Assembly: GCA_013289985.1 (NCBI GenBank)
Contig: JABCYW010000029.1
Coordinates: 1 to 51,422, forward strand
Length of the DNA: 51,422 nucleotides
Direction: 5' to 3'
Source: Betaproteobacteria bacterium
GTDB lineage: Bacteria; Pseudomonadota; Gammaproteobacteria; Burkholderiales; Burkholderiaceae_C
Under the pieces are notes generated by a model. That model was not told the origin of the DNA. It was given only the letters and a program-made list of their open reading frames with translations, and did no database searches. Position 1 is the first letter of the stretch. Each line of letters opens with the position of its first letter. Shown here in pieces: positions 34,479 through 44,180 of the stretch. A program made the position numbers and the translations under genes.

Positions 34479-35408
34479 TCAGGGCGTCTTCGCGATATCG
34501 ACTTCCCAATCGGGGCCGGATTCGATGCCGTGTACTTTGGCGAAGTTGCTCTGGTTGATGGCAAACGACACGTTGAGCAGGCTATTCACGTAGACCAGCG
34601 CGCTGCCCTTCGGCACCTCGCCAAAGGAGCTTTCGAACGGCGCCGTCACCTCAGTCACCAGCTTGCCCGCATTGAGGAACCGCACCGTCACGCGGTCGTT
34701 GGGCTGGATTGCGAGCTTCGCGAACAGCGGCTTGGGGATGTTCGTCCAGACGTTGCCGTACTTGACGTCGAGCACCGGGATGCCGCCCTTGATGTGGCCG
34801 TCTTCGAGCCGGGCGACGGGGTGGCGTATCAGCGTGATGCCGGCATTGTCGAGCTTGGGGCCAACCTGCTCGAAAGTGATCTGTCCGGAAGACAGGCGCG
34901 CCCCCGTGTAGGCGTAAACGTCGCGGCCGTGGAAGGTATAGCTCTCCGCGGAACCCGGCAGGCGATTCACGCGTTCGTCGATCTCGTGCACCTCGGCTAC
35001 ACCGTCGCGCTCGGCAATCAAGGTGAATAGGCCGTTGTCCGGGCCCACGAAGAGTTGGCCGGTGAGCGTCTTGAGCACGATCGACTTACGATTGGTGCCG
35101 ACGCCCGGGTCCACCACGCTGACGAAGACAGTACCTTGCGGCCAATAGTTGGCTGTCTGGTACAGCCGGTAGGCGCCGGCCCAGATGTCGTAGTCCGGGA
35201 TCTCGTGCGTCAGGTCGGAGACACTGAGCTCGGGGTCGACACCGAGCGCCACGCCGTGCATGGCCGCGACCGCACCGTCGGCCAGCCCGAAGTCGGACAT
35301 CAGTACCAGCGGCGTCCTCGCATGGACGAGATTCGACACGAACAGGGTGATCAGCAGGATAGCGGCCTTACGGCTCGCAGACGTGAACATTTTTAGGATC
35401 GATTTCAT
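34479..35408 (-). CDS. SAM hydroxide adenosyltransferase (DUF62) with signal peptide
   Basis: This 309-residue protein matches the SAM hydrolase/fluorinase-chlorinase family: LVLMSDFGLADGAVAAMHGV near the start, then SVVDPGVGTNR, FVGPDNGLFT and FHGRDVYA. Family members cleave S-adenosylmethionine to adenosine and methionine using water or halide. Residues 1 to about 30 form a signal peptide (AAILLITLFVSNLVHA), so this copy should act in the periplasm, which is unusual for an enzyme whose substrate is cytoplasmic. Start is ATG 35408, 18 bases downstream of a broken outer-membrane barrel gene, so the two were probably an operon. Confidence 0.87.
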   Translation of the reverse strand: MKSILKMFTSASRKAAILLITLFVSNLVHARTPLVLMSDFGLADGAVAAMHGVALGVDPELSVSDLTHEIPDYDIWAGAYRLYQTANYWPQGTVFVSVVDPGVGTNRKSIVLKTLTGQLFVGPDNGLFTLIAERDGVAEVHEIDERVNRLPGSAESYTFHGRDVYAYTGARLSSGQITFEQVGPKLDNAGITLIRHPVARLEDGHIKGGIPVLDVKYGNVWTNIPKPLFAKLAIQPNDRVTVRFLNAGKLVTEVTAPFESSFGEVPKGSALVYVNSLLNVSFAINQSNFAKVHGIESGPDWEVDIAKTP

Positions 35409-35426
35409 GGACGAAGTTTCCTGAGT

Positions 35427-35690
35427 TCAGAAAGTGAACGTCAGTCTGGCGAAAAGCTAGGTGCCGTTGATGCCGTAAGGCGAGGCGTGGGAGTACTGGT
35501 CGAAGCTCAGGCGCGCGCGCGGACCGGTCTTGTTCGGATACGCACCGAAGGAGAAAAGGCTGTAGCCTGTCATGCGATCGATCGGAACGCTGCAATGAGT
35601 TCGGCTGGATGGGGACGTCAGGATGATCGGCGATATTTCTTGGTAGCCATTTTTCATTCGCACATAACGATATTCCCCGTCGGCGAACGA
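35427..35690 (-). pseudogene. Outer-membrane beta-barrel protein, C-terminal remnant with internal TAG
   Basis: The minus-strand phase gives DGEYRYVRMKNGYQEIS, then GPRARLSFDQYSHASPYGIN, a TAG (35457-35459), and LFARLTFTF ending at TGA 35427. Alternating hydrophobic strands and a terminal phenylalanine are the signature of a Gram-negative outer-membrane barrel end. One nonsense codon splits the last strand, and the upstream part of the gene is gone. It probably once supplied a channel for the secreted SAM hydrolase encoded just downstream. Confidence 0.5.
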
Positions 35691-35852
35691 TCGATTCGAA
35701 TGGCTCGGATGCCAAGGCGCGCAACACCTGGGTCATGCGATCGACGATTCCTTTCTCGCTGTACGAATCGCATCGTCGCCAATGATCCGCCGTGCCGCCT
35801 TCGGGAACCGATAACCCATCCTTCGATCGTCGTGTGTTGGGTCGCTTTCCCT

Positions 35853-37976
35853 CTATGCGGGCGATGCGTGCGCGCCTTCGTCGAGTTCCTCGATGCGAAC
35901 CGACGAGGTCGGCGAGTCATTGGCTGGTGATGAATTGGTAAAGAAATCCATCGCGTTCTGGCCGACGCTTTGCATCGCATGCAGCAAGTCCGACGGCTTG
36001 AGGCTCATCAGCTTTTCCAATCCGCCGCTCAGCACATTGCCCATCGGCCCCGGAATGGTGACATTGAGGATGGACATCGCAACCGCCGCTACCGCCGCGG
36101 CCAGCGGTCCGCCCTTCTCGATGAAGTCGAAATCTTGCTTGCCCTTGCCGAGCGTCGCGGACAGGCCCTTGTCGACAGCCAGCACGCCCAGCATGATCAG
36201 GCTCAGGCCGACGAATCCGCGGAACTCGTGAAGCGCGTCGTGCCGCCCGAGGTTGGGGTCGAGGGCCGCCTTGGTCATCAGCAGCGCCGTGAAGACGCCG
36301 TCCCCGGCGTTGTCGACGATGCCGATGGTGTCCGGGATCATCATCGCCGTCGTGCCGGCGCAGATACCCGTCGCCAGGAGCATCATGGCCATCTTCGCGG
36401 GGAAGGCGTGGTTGTCGCGGCGAGCCAGCGTGCCGTGGGCCTCGCCTGCGGCGCCATCGGCCGCGAGCAGGTCGGTCAATTCTTTGGCAACGCGGTGGAA
36501 GGCGTTCGCCGCCATATGCACCTGCGAACTGGTGTACGGGCTGAGCTCCTTGCCGCCCTCCATGAAGTCCGACTTGGACTTGACGAGACTCTGCTCGCCC
36601 GCCTGCGCGAGGTCCTTGATCCCCGCCATGATCTCAGTGAGCGCGCGCCGGGTCTCCGGGGAGAGCTGCTTCCACGAGGCCGTCGCAGCCGGATTCAGCG
36701 AACCGCGCCACTTCTTGTTGACGTGGTCCTTGATCTGCTGGCCGAAGAACGCATGAAACGCGACGGCGCTGGTGGCGACGCCCGCACCGACGGCGAAAGG
36801 CGTGTTGGTATTCAGGCGGTCCAGCTTCTTCACGAGCGTCGGCAGCGCGAACACCGCGGCCTGAACGAGGCTGATGTAGTGCCGGGAAAGGAAGTGATCC
36901 TTCACGCTGTGCTTGTCCGCTGCCGTCGGCGAGCGCATGGCGCCCACGGCCATCAGCGCCGTCTTCGCGTACATGGCCGACAGTTCGGCCACGAACTTCT
37001 TCTCATTGGCGCCGATGGACACGGCCATCGGGAACACGGGTAGCAGCAGGTTCATGCCGACATAGATGGCCGCGCGCTTTGAAGCCGGCTCGTCCTTCTG
37101 CAGGCCGCTCAGCACCGAAGCGATCTCGTCGAGGCGTTGGTCGACGTGACGGGCGATGTCCGGCGGCAAGGCATGCTCGCCCGCGAAGGCGCCTTGCAGG
37201 CGGGTCTTCATGTCGGCGACGTCGCGCTGCAGCCCGTCGAGGCTGGCCGCAGGTGGCCCCGCCGCCTCGATGTCGCCGCTCTGGCGCAGCATAGCCACGA
37301 ATTCGGCATCGTCCGCCCGGCTCACCATGGGGCGCATGTCGAGGTGGCGCCAGGCGAGCGCGCCGAGATGCTTGCTGCCGCGGATCACGCTCCCGAGGAT
37401 GCCGGCGGACCCAGCCGAGCCCTCGGGCTGCCCGCGATCTTCCGCCTGTGTCGATTCTCCGCGTTGCAGCGGCCCTTCCGTGATCAGATCAGACCGGCTG
37501 CTTTGTCCCTCAAGCAAGGCGCACGACGCCTCACGCCGCGACGGCAAGCTACCCGGGGCGCTCTGCGTGCGGCGCATCCTATTGGGCAGGCCCGACAATG
37601 GACCCTCATCGCGAGCCAGTTCGGACGGCGTCCGCGTCACTGGGGACAATTGCGCCTGTCCGGACGCGGCTTCGTTGGCCAGCGGCGGTGTGCCATGCGC
37701 CGAGCCTGACGATTTGATTGGCGAAATGGTCAAGGGAGCTCCGGCTTCCGCAGCATTGAGATGTGCCCAATGTAGTTGTCGGCCCGACGCGCTATCACGC
37801 GCAAGCGAAGCTCCGACTGGCGCTACGAAGTCGTCGTGCGATACGGCAACCGGCGCTGATGCAAAGCGACATCCCGCGATCCCTGAACGGCGTCGAGGCG
37901 CCAGAGATTGGTAAGCGAGGTCAAGTCGTTCAAGAATCGAGGTTGAACGCGAGGTCGACGACGGCGGCGTGGCCAT
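35853..37976 (-). CDS. Putative type III effector-like, membrane-rich protein, 707 aa
   Basis: I choose ATG 37976 (MATPPSSTSRSTSILERLDL); ATG 38012 is also in frame. The first 50 residues are rich in Ser, Thr and Pro without a Sec signal, as in many type III secreted proteins. The next 200 are polar and probably disordered. From about residue 310 there are several hydrophobic segments (YVGMNLLLPVFPMAVSIG, MAMMLLATGICAGTTAMM, FVGLSLIMLGVLAV, AAAVAAVAMSILNVTIPG). It ends SSVRIEELDEGAHASPA. I recognise no named effector family. The start overlaps the 3' end of the TonB-like gene by 47 bases on the same strand. Confidence 0.6.
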   Translation of the reverse strand: MATPPSSTSRSTSILERLDLAYQSLAPRRRSGIAGCRFASAPVAVSHDDFVAPVGASLARDSASGRQLHWAHLNAAEAGAPLTISPIKSSGSAHGTPPLANEAASGQAQLSPVTRTPSELARDEGPLSGLPNRMRRTQSAPGSLPSRREASCALLEGQSSRSDLITEGPLQRGESTQAEDRGQPEGSAGSAGILGSVIRGSKHLGALAWRHLDMRPMVSRADDAEFVAMLRQSGDIEAAGPPAASLDGLQRDVADMKTRLQGAFAGEHALPPDIARHVDQRLDEIASVLSGLQKDEPASKRAAIYVGMNLLLPVFPMAVSIGANEKKFVAELSAMYAKTALMAVGAMRSPTAADKHSVKDHFLSRHYISLVQAAVFALPTLVKKLDRLNTNTPFAVGAGVATSAVAFHAFFGQQIKDHVNKKWRGSLNPAATASWKQLSPETRRALTEIMAGIKDLAQAGEQSLVKSKSDFMEGGKELSPYTSSQVHMAANAFHRVAKELTDLLAADGAAGEAHGTLARRDNHAFPAKMAMMLLATGICAGTTAMMIPDTIGIVDNAGDGVFTALLMTKAALDPNLGRHDALHEFRGFVGLSLIMLGVLAVDKGLSATLGKGKQDFDFIEKGGPLAAAVAAVAMSILNVTIPGPMGNVLSGGLEKLMSLKPSDLLHAMQSVGQNAMDFFTNSSPANDSPTSSVRIEELDEGAHASPA

Positions 37977-38733
37977 GAGGTGTCGGCCTGAACTGCCACT
38001 GGCGCACGGCATCGAGCGCAGCTTTGTTCAAGGTCGGACTCGACGTCTTCACGACGCTGGCATCTTCGACTCGCCCATTGGGGTCGACCTCGAAACGAAC
38101 TTCGACCTCGCCCTGACGCAAGCGCTGCATCGCAGACAACGGGAATTTCGGATCGGCGGACTTTGTCATGACCAGGCCCGGGTCCGGCTCATCGATCTCC
38201 GGCGTCGCGATCGCGGCCTCCTCTGGCACCGGGGCTGACACCGTCGGCGTTGGGGCGGCGATCGAATCTGTCCGCGCACTCACGTGTGCCGGCGAGGCTG
38301 CCCGCGCGTCAAGTTCGTCTGACGCCAGATCGGCAGGCCCCGCCCCGCCATCGGTGCCGGTCCGCGGCATCTGGACTGCGGCAGGCGTGGCACCGGTCGC
38401 AGTCGATCGTGCCCCCACCACGGACGGCGCCGCCTTCACCCGCGAGGGCAGGGGCGCTTCGCCTGCGGCCACCGCTGCGTTGCCAGAGGGCGGGGAGCCC
38501 TTGGGCGCCGCGAGGGCAGGTCTGCGCTCCGTCGTCTTGGGAACGGCTGGCTTGTCGGCCAACACACGAATCCAGTACAGCGTCCGTTCGCTCTCTCTCT
38601 GAGCACGATCGGACGCGGCACCGGACGCCGCTGCGAGGGTTGGCGCAGCCGACGTTTGCGCGTGGCTCGCTGCGCACATGCTCGCGCCGGCCAACACCAG
38701 GGCGCAATGCGCGCCGATTCGAAAATCGGTCAT
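37930..38733 (-). CDS. TonB-like energy-transducing protein
   Basis: This is a 267-residue protein from ATG 38733. The N-terminus (MTDFRIGAHCALVLAGASMC, ending SHAQ) is a signal peptide rather than a classical uncleaved TonB anchor. A long Pro/Ala-rich linker follows. The C-terminal domain (about 190-265) is TonB-like: GEVEVRFEVDPNGRVEDASV, TLNKAALDAVRQWQFRPT. It lies 95 bases downstream of the TonB-dependent receptor gene on the same strand and may serve that receptor, or be a periplasmic TonB-domain protein. No ExbB/ExbD is adjacent. Confidence 0.8.
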   Translation of the reverse strand: MTDFRIGAHCALVLAGASMCAASHAQTSAAPTLAAASGAASDRAQRESERTLYWIRVLADKPAVPKTTERRPALAAPKGSPPSGNAAVAAGEAPLPSRVKAAPSVVGARSTATGATPAAVQMPRTGTDGGAGPADLASDELDARAASPAHVSARTDSIAAPTPTVSAPVPEEAAIATPEIDEPDPGLVMTKSADPKFPLSAMQRLRQGEVEVRFEVDPNGRVEDASVVKTSSPTLNKAALDAVRQWQFRPTPHGHAAVVDLAFNLDS

Positions 38734-38828
38734 AGTGAGTCGTACTCGGATCACTGTCGAAGTATCAACATACTCTTGGGGGCAAGCCGTCCAAGCCCTG
38801 CCTCGCCGGGCCTGGATCGCGGACGACG

Positions 38829-41720
38829 TCAGAGGAACTTGTAGCTGAAGTAGGCCTTCAGCAGGCGTCCTTGGGCGTCTTCGTTGCTGATCGGGACGAT
38901 GCCCGAGGCGCCACCGAAGCCGCGGTAGTCGACCGGCGGACGGTGGCCCAGCACGTTGATGACGTTCGCACCCACCGTCAGGTTCTTCACCCCCGAGAAT
39001 TCGAGCGCGTAGTCCATGCGGTTGTACGCGCTCAGCTTGCACTGGGCGGCCGTCAGGCCTTCGCTCGGGCAGTCGGCCTGCGTGTAGCTCGGGTCATTGA
39101 AGTCGCCCTGCAATGTCGTGCCGCTCTGGTGGGCCCAGCGAATCGTGTGGGTGAAGCTGCCGACGGCCAGCGACTCCGTGAAGTTCATCTGCCAGTGCGG
39201 ATAGCCGTAGCGCCCCGCCAGGTTGTCACCCCAGCCACCCGTCCCGTTGCGAGTCGGGCTGTAGGTCTGCCAGTTCGCGGTGTAGGTGCCCTCGACACCC
39301 GAGCTCAGCTTGCCGACCGGCGTGTCCACGTCGCCGTCAACCCCGAAATCGACGCCCGACGTGCGGGTCTCGAACAGGTTGCCGTACTCCAGCCGCACCG
39401 AAGCGATCGGGCCTTGCGTGATGCCGTACTGTGCAAGCTGCGCAGCGCTGAACGTGGGATCGGTGGCGCCCGTCGAATCGAACGGGGCGCGCGTGACGGC
39501 CGTGCTGTCGCCCGAGTTCAGCAGGTCCTGCACCGACTTCAGGTTGATCTCGTTCTTGCGATGGATCGACCACCAGTCGATCGTCGCGCTCCAGTGCTTG
39601 GACAGCTGGAGCACGGCGCCGAGCGACTCCGACAACGAACGTTCCGGCTTGAGGCTCGGGTTGTTCACCGCAATCTCGTTGACGGACTCGCTGCACTCCT
39701 GGCTCTGGATCTGCTCGGCTTGGGCGATCAGGTTCGCGGCGTCGTTCGGATTCGGGTCGCTGGCGGCTTGAGCGCGCAGCGCGTTGGCGATCGACGTGGC
39801 CGCCGGGCAGCGCTGTGGGTCGATGACGCCCGGTTGGAAGGCCGACTTGGTCGACGGCGAGCTTTCCTGCAGGTTGGGTGCGCGGAAGCCAGTCTCGACG
39901 GTGCCGCGGAACTTGACCAGGTCGACCGGCGCGTATTCGAGCGACGCGCGCGGCGACAGGTGCGCGCCGATGTGCGGGAACTTGTCGACACGGGCAGCCA
40001 GGTTCGCCTGCATATTGTCGATGATCGGGATTTGCAGTTCGCCGTAGACCGCTTCGAAGGTGCGTTCGCCGTCGGATTGCGACAGGGCGTCGCCGACGAT
40101 GTCATTGGCTAGCAGGTTGGCCGTGGGCGAGAGCACCATCGATTCGTGGCGAATCTCACCGCCCAGCGACAGTTGCAGCTGCCCGGCCGGAAGTTGCGCG
40201 ATCGCTTGGGTGGCGTTGCCGTCGGCGAAGTACTGGCGATAGGTGCCGTCGAAGCCGGATTGCGGGAACAGCGTGTTCAGTACCGCCGCGCTGTTCGGTC
40301 CGCCAATCTTGTAGCCGCCAGGCACGTTGAAGAAGTCGGCGGGGACGGGGACGGTAGCGGAATTCCCGGGGTTGCCGATTTCCTGATTGAAGCCGGACAC
40401 GCTGAACTGGCCTCGCGACCGATCCTTCGTGTGGCCGCCCATCACGCCGATGGCGGTGTCGAAGTCCCAGTCCTTGATCGCCCCCTTGAGGCCGGTCAGG
40501 AGGCGGTAGCTGGTGGTGTTGGTCTGCTCCCCGGCGTTGGCATCGTCGAAGCGATAGTGGAAGACGTCGGTGTTCTCGTCCTGGCCCGTCGTGTTCAGCG
40601 GGTTGGTGACGGGCAGTCCGCGCTCATAGAACGGCGCGTTCAGCTGGCCCGTGGAGGCATTGAGCCAGGTCGTGGGCGGCTGGTCGTTGCCGTAGGCAGG
40701 GTTGGCGTCGATGTATTGAACGCGGGTCGACGACAGCTGGATCTCGTTGTGCCACTTGATCTTGTCGTTGATGCGCAAATCTCCGCCCAGTACTGCGTTG
40801 ATGCGCTGGGCGGCCGGCACCGCCTGCACGCGCGAGTAGCGGTCGTACAGGCACTCGCCGTCACGGACCGTACCGGTGCAGCCCGGTGCAATCGCCTGGG
40901 AGTCGAGGTTGCCCGGGAACGAGTAGGTGGACGGCGTTCCGAACGACGGCGACACGGCACCGTACTTCGGGTTGACGTCGCGCAACACCGCACCATCCCA
41001 CATCACCGACTGCCGCTGGAAGAACTCGACGCTGCCAAAGACGTTGTAGCCGTCCTTGTCGTAGTTGCCGAGACCGCCCGTGATGCCTTCGGTGCGTTCG
41101 CCGAATTTGTGGTTCTTGAGCGATGTCTGATCCGACCCGCTGACCTGCAGGCCCTCGAACGACGAGCGCGTGATGATGTTGATCACGCCCGCGATGGCGT
41201 CGGAGCCGTAGATCGCGGAGCCGCCCACTTTTAGCACTTCGATGCGGTCGACGGCGTCCAGCGGGATCGTGTCGATGTTGGTGAAGGTTTCCTGGAAATT
41301 TGGCAGCGGGAACGTGGGCAAGCGACGTCCGTTCAGCAGCACAAGGGTGCTCTGCGCGCCGAGGTTGCGCAGGTTCGCCTGCGAGGCGCCCGGCGAGAAC
41401 GTGCCAGAGCCGTTGATGTCGCTGATCGTCGCGCCGTTGGAGCTGGTGATGGTCAACTGGTTCAGCATCTCGGCCACGCTGGTGGCTCCGGTCTTCTTGA
41501 TGTCTTCGCGCTTGATGACCTGAACTGGCGAGGCGCCTTCCGCGTCGATCTGCTTGATGCGGCTGCCGGTCACCTCGACGCGTTGAAGCACTTCGGCAGC
41601 AGAGGCAGGGGTCGCCGGAGCGGCGGTCTGCGCCCAGGTGGGGGCGATGGCGGCGGAGCATGCGATGCTCATCAACGAGCGGCTGAACAGGCGCGCTCGT
41701 GTCGGATTCTGTGCGTTCAT
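38829..41720 (-). CDS. TonB-dependent outer-membrane receptor
   Basis: This 963-residue protein starts at ATG 41720 (MNAQNPTRARLFSRSLMSIA, signal peptide to about residue 28). A TonB-box-like VEVTGSRIKQ is followed by the plug domain (VQVIKREDIKKTGATSVAEM, then LVLLNGRRLPTF, AIYGSDAIAGVINIITR). The barrel continues to a terminal aromatic strand ending AYFSYKFL. This layout is that of large receptors for carbohydrates or other nutrients rather than small siderophore receptors. Substrate is unknown. It is transcribed toward the TonB-like gene and probably forms an operon with it. Confidence 0.93.
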   Translation of the reverse strand: MNAQNPTRARLFSRSLMSIACSAAIAPTWAQTAAPATPASAAEVLQRVEVTGSRIKQIDAEGASPVQVIKREDIKKTGATSVAEMLNQLTITSSNGATISDINGSGTFSPGASQANLRNLGAQSTLVLLNGRRLPTFPLPNFQETFTNIDTIPLDAVDRIEVLKVGGSAIYGSDAIAGVINIITRSSFEGLQVSGSDQTSLKNHKFGERTEGITGGLGNYDKDGYNVFGSVEFFQRQSVMWDGAVLRDVNPKYGAVSPSFGTPSTYSFPGNLDSQAIAPGCTGTVRDGECLYDRYSRVQAVPAAQRINAVLGGDLRINDKIKWHNEIQLSSTRVQYIDANPAYGNDQPPTTWLNASTGQLNAPFYERGLPVTNPLNTTGQDENTDVFHYRFDDANAGEQTNTTSYRLLTGLKGAIKDWDFDTAIGVMGGHTKDRSRGQFSVSGFNQEIGNPGNSATVPVPADFFNVPGGYKIGGPNSAAVLNTLFPQSGFDGTYRQYFADGNATQAIAQLPAGQLQLSLGGEIRHESMVLSPTANLLANDIVGDALSQSDGERTFEAVYGELQIPIIDNMQANLAARVDKFPHIGAHLSPRASLEYAPVDLVKFRGTVETGFRAPNLQESSPSTKSAFQPGVIDPQRCPAATSIANALRAQAASDPNPNDAANLIAQAEQIQSQECSESVNEIAVNNPSLKPERSLSESLGAVLQLSKHWSATIDWWSIHRKNEINLKSVQDLLNSGDSTAVTRAPFDSTGATDPTFSAAQLAQYGITQGPIASVRLEYGNLFETRTSGVDFGVDGDVDTPVGKLSSGVEGTYTANWQTYSPTRNGTGGWGDNLAGRYGYPHWQMNFTESLAVGSFTHTIRWAHQSGTTLQGDFNDPSYTQADCPSEGLTAAQCKLSAYNRMDYALEFSGVKNLTVGANVINVLGHRPPVDYRGFGGASGIVPISNEDAQGRLLKAYFSYKFL

Positions 41721-42088
41721 TGAGGTAGCGGAAGACGATGGATTTGTGAAGGGACGTTCGAGTGTCGTGTTCCACACGAGACAACGAAGAGCAATCCAGA
41801 TCCTTGACGAAGGAGTGGAAGGCAATTGCTTGGGCAGTCAGCGTGATGATCTGCTGCGGCGCCAGATTCCGTCATAACAGACTTATGAAGAACATCTGTC
41901 GCCGAAGAGCCAACTCAAACTTTCGTGAAATCTTCACGCGTCGCTCTTCATCAGATCTCAGCGGGTGGGGAAGCTCCCTGGCGACGCCTTGACTGCCGAG
42001 ATGCAAGCCGTGGCGGGAGCCGTGTTCGCCACGCGGAAGCGTAGCGACGCAATGTCCAGTTGCTTCGTCCGTGCTGATCGAAGATACA
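41721..42088. other. Upstream region of the TonB-dependent receptor
   Basis: No gene supported. It holds the receptor promoter and 5' leader; no confident operator can be named. The stretch is less GC-rich than the receptor gene. Confidence 0.4.
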
Positions 42089-42328
42089 TCACCCGGCGAG
42101 GTTCCAATGTTCGGCGACTTCGGCAACGACCATGCGAATTTCTTCTTCAAAGCCAAGCGCGCTGCCGAAGCCTGACATCCACCAATTCAAGCCCGTTCCA
42201 TCCATAGGCCTGGACTCAGGCAACGGCACCGCGATCCGCGCACTGGCCGCGCGTACCCCTGGGAGTTGATGGATCCGAAGGGCCACCTCTGCCTGAATGT
42301 CCTGCGCGCTGCGCTGTTCTTTCGCCAT
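42089..42328 (-). CDS. Small conserved hypothetical protein, 79 aa
   Basis: ATG 42328 opens MAKEQRSAQDIQAEVALRIH, continuing with PMDGTGLNWWMSGF and EEIRMVVAEVAEHWNLAG. The pattern (R-x-A-x-x-I-x-x-E-V-x-x-R-I near the start, N-W in the middle, an I-V-x-x-x-V-x-x-x-x-x-L-A end) recurs in small soluble hypothetical proteins of beta- and gammaproteobacteria. Function unknown. It stands alone upstream of the receptor gene on the same strand. Confidence 0.6.
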   Translation of the reverse strand: MAKEQRSAQDIQAEVALRIHQLPGVRAASARIAVPLPESRPMDGTGLNWWMSGFGSALGFEEEIRMVVAEVAEHWNLAG

Positions 42329-43206
42329 GCTCTATTGCTCGCTTCCGACGGAGTACGCCGCCAAACGTACCGATATCGTCACTTGGTGAATCCCACTTCA
42401 AGTCTCGCGGCAAGTTTCTCCGTCTGCGTATTTCGCTCGTGAAGTTCGGCCTTCGGCCGGCTTTGAACCGCCAACAGATGCGCCGACCAATCGCACAACC
42501 GCAGCGGTCGTCTCCGTGATCTTCGTATTCGTCCCGGCTAGCGAAACGTCCAGCCTGGCCAGTGCGAAATCTTCAGCGATCCAGTGTTCCAGAAGAGCTT
42601 TGCCAGCACCTCAATCATGCGCTTTGTATCACGCGCACACGTCACGACGCCCGTGTTTCATGCACGTCATAAGTTGGTCATGACCTGCCTGCGGCTCTCG
42701 ATTATTCTGCTCGCGCGCACCTCGAAGGAGTGCCTTCCTCATCCTCACCCCCGGGAAGTCTTCGCCCGGCTCCATTTTTGCGCACATCGCAAGTCGGAGC
42801 ACCGTACGATCGGCTTACTCACTGCATAGGCATCCCTCCGCCACGACAAGGGCGTAGTCGATGAAATACTTCGGCCATGAGCGGCGCCGATGTCGCGCCC
42901 TCTGGCGATTGGCCGCAACATTTCGACAGTCGGAGTACGCGCGTTGCTAGATTTCCTTCGTTCTGAATCACGACTTCCGGAGTGCTCGACACTGAAGTCG
43001 ACTCGACGTCCAGGTCGGCGATTGCGCAGTCGTCGAACCTTGCCCAGTTCAACGCGGCTAACTAGATTTGGTTGGCTGCTAGAAGCGCTCCGCAGTTTGG
43101 TTAGTCGATGACACGCGATCGCCGCGCTTTAGGATCGCTTGCGAAAAGGCGCGGCGTGGGCGACTACGGCGCAATGCCGTGCGGCATGTCGCCTGAAGAA
43201 CCTATC
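42329..43206. other. Long gene-poor stretch
   Basis: Nearly 900 bases with no frame that looks coding on either strand. Composition is lower in GC than the flanks. No tRNA-like fold, terminator or repeat array was noticed. It is probably decayed DNA beside the IS701 remnant. Confidence 0.4.
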
Positions 43207-43434
43207 ATGTCAGCTCAAGAATCGCGACTGACCGTTTCTTACCAGCGATGGCGCGCCGCAATACAAGAAGACGATCTTCTTTTTGTTGAATGTCTCCTGG
43301 CGGACGTACGTCGCCTCCTAAATGGGGGAGGCACATTCATCGTCGTCGGCTTAATTCGAAACGACGTGACGATCAGGGATAGCCGTCACGCTGACGCCTT
43401 TGCGGCGCAACTCCGAGCGCTTTATCAACCTTAG
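43207..43434 (+). CDS. Hypothetical protein, 75 aa
   Basis: From ATG 43207 the frame encodes MSAQESRLTVSYQRWRAAIQ, then DDLLFVECLLADVRRLLNGG and GTFIVVGLIRNDVTIRD. The mixed helix-strand pattern looks like a small folded protein, but no family is recognised. Longer in-frame starts back to 43108 exist. The stop at 43434 lies three bases from the end of the IS701 remnant on the other strand. Confidence 0.45.
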   Translation: MSAQESRLTVSYQRWRAAIQEDDLLFVECLLADVRRLLNGGGTFIVVGLIRNDVTIRDSRHADAFAAQLRALYQP

Positions 43435-43436
43435 TC

Positions 43437-43850
43437 TTACTGCGTCACAAGAGTAGCTTTGCGCTTGCTCTGCCGCAGCAGGGGCACTGGCCGAGGCGCG
43501 CCGTAGCTCAGACTGAGCCGGAGTGTCGTGATCGAGTGATTCACGTGTCGCTGTGCGCGCAGGGCTGCCCCTGGGGATGTAATCGCTGGGAAAGGCAGGC
43601 ACTTGGCGTTCGATGAAGTTTTTTTCCGCCGACTGGCTTGTCGGCGATGAGTCTTTCGCTCATCACGAACGCGTAGGCCGCGATGCTCAGGCTGGCGTGG
43701 TGGTGGAACCCTCGCCAGCCACGGCCTTTGTAGTGCCCGAGCCCGAAGTCCTGCTTCAAGTCCTGGCAATCACGCTCGATGCGCCAGCGTTTGTAGGCAG
43801 CGCTGACGAGATCCTTGATCGGCATGTCTTCAGGCAACGCAATACCGAAC
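43437..43850 (-). mobile_element. IS701-family transposase, C-terminal remnant
   Basis: The minus strand reads LPEDMPIKDLVSAAYKRWRI, ERDCQDLKQDFGLGHYKGRG and WRGFHHHASLSIAAYAFVMS, the conserved DDE-glutamate region and end of IS701 transposases. Past ADKPVGGKK the sense moves to other frames, finishing with QRHVNHSITTLRLSL near 43500, so frameshifts are present. Everything before LPEDMP is lost. No inverted repeats were identified. Confidence 0.7.
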
Positions 43851-44180
43851 CGCTTCGCGGCAAGGCATTCCGGGCCAACTTCGGCTGATTTGACGCGACG
43901 TTCTGTCAACGTCAACGAGCGAGGCGTCGCGCGCGGTCCGCAGAGTGTCGATCGCGCCGGGTGCTCGTGATCGGGCATCACCGGCGCAGGATCGCGCACC
44001 CGTACCGGCGGCGATTTTCCGGCGGTTTGCCATACCGCCTTGACGAGGCGTCTGTCCGCCCGGTGGTCTGCATCGTCCATGGCTTTTTCGCCTTGCCTGC
44101 CTCGATTGCGCCTGGGCACGCGTGCGCAGCCGCGCGCGGGCATAGCGTTCGTCGTGCAACCATCACTGGAGTCCATCCTC
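43851..44180. other. Region between the IS701 remnant and the next gene
   Basis: No supported gene. The minus-strand frame running through here from the IS remnant has no homology to transposases and is Arg-rich in the way of chance frames in GC-rich DNA. Confidence 0.35.
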
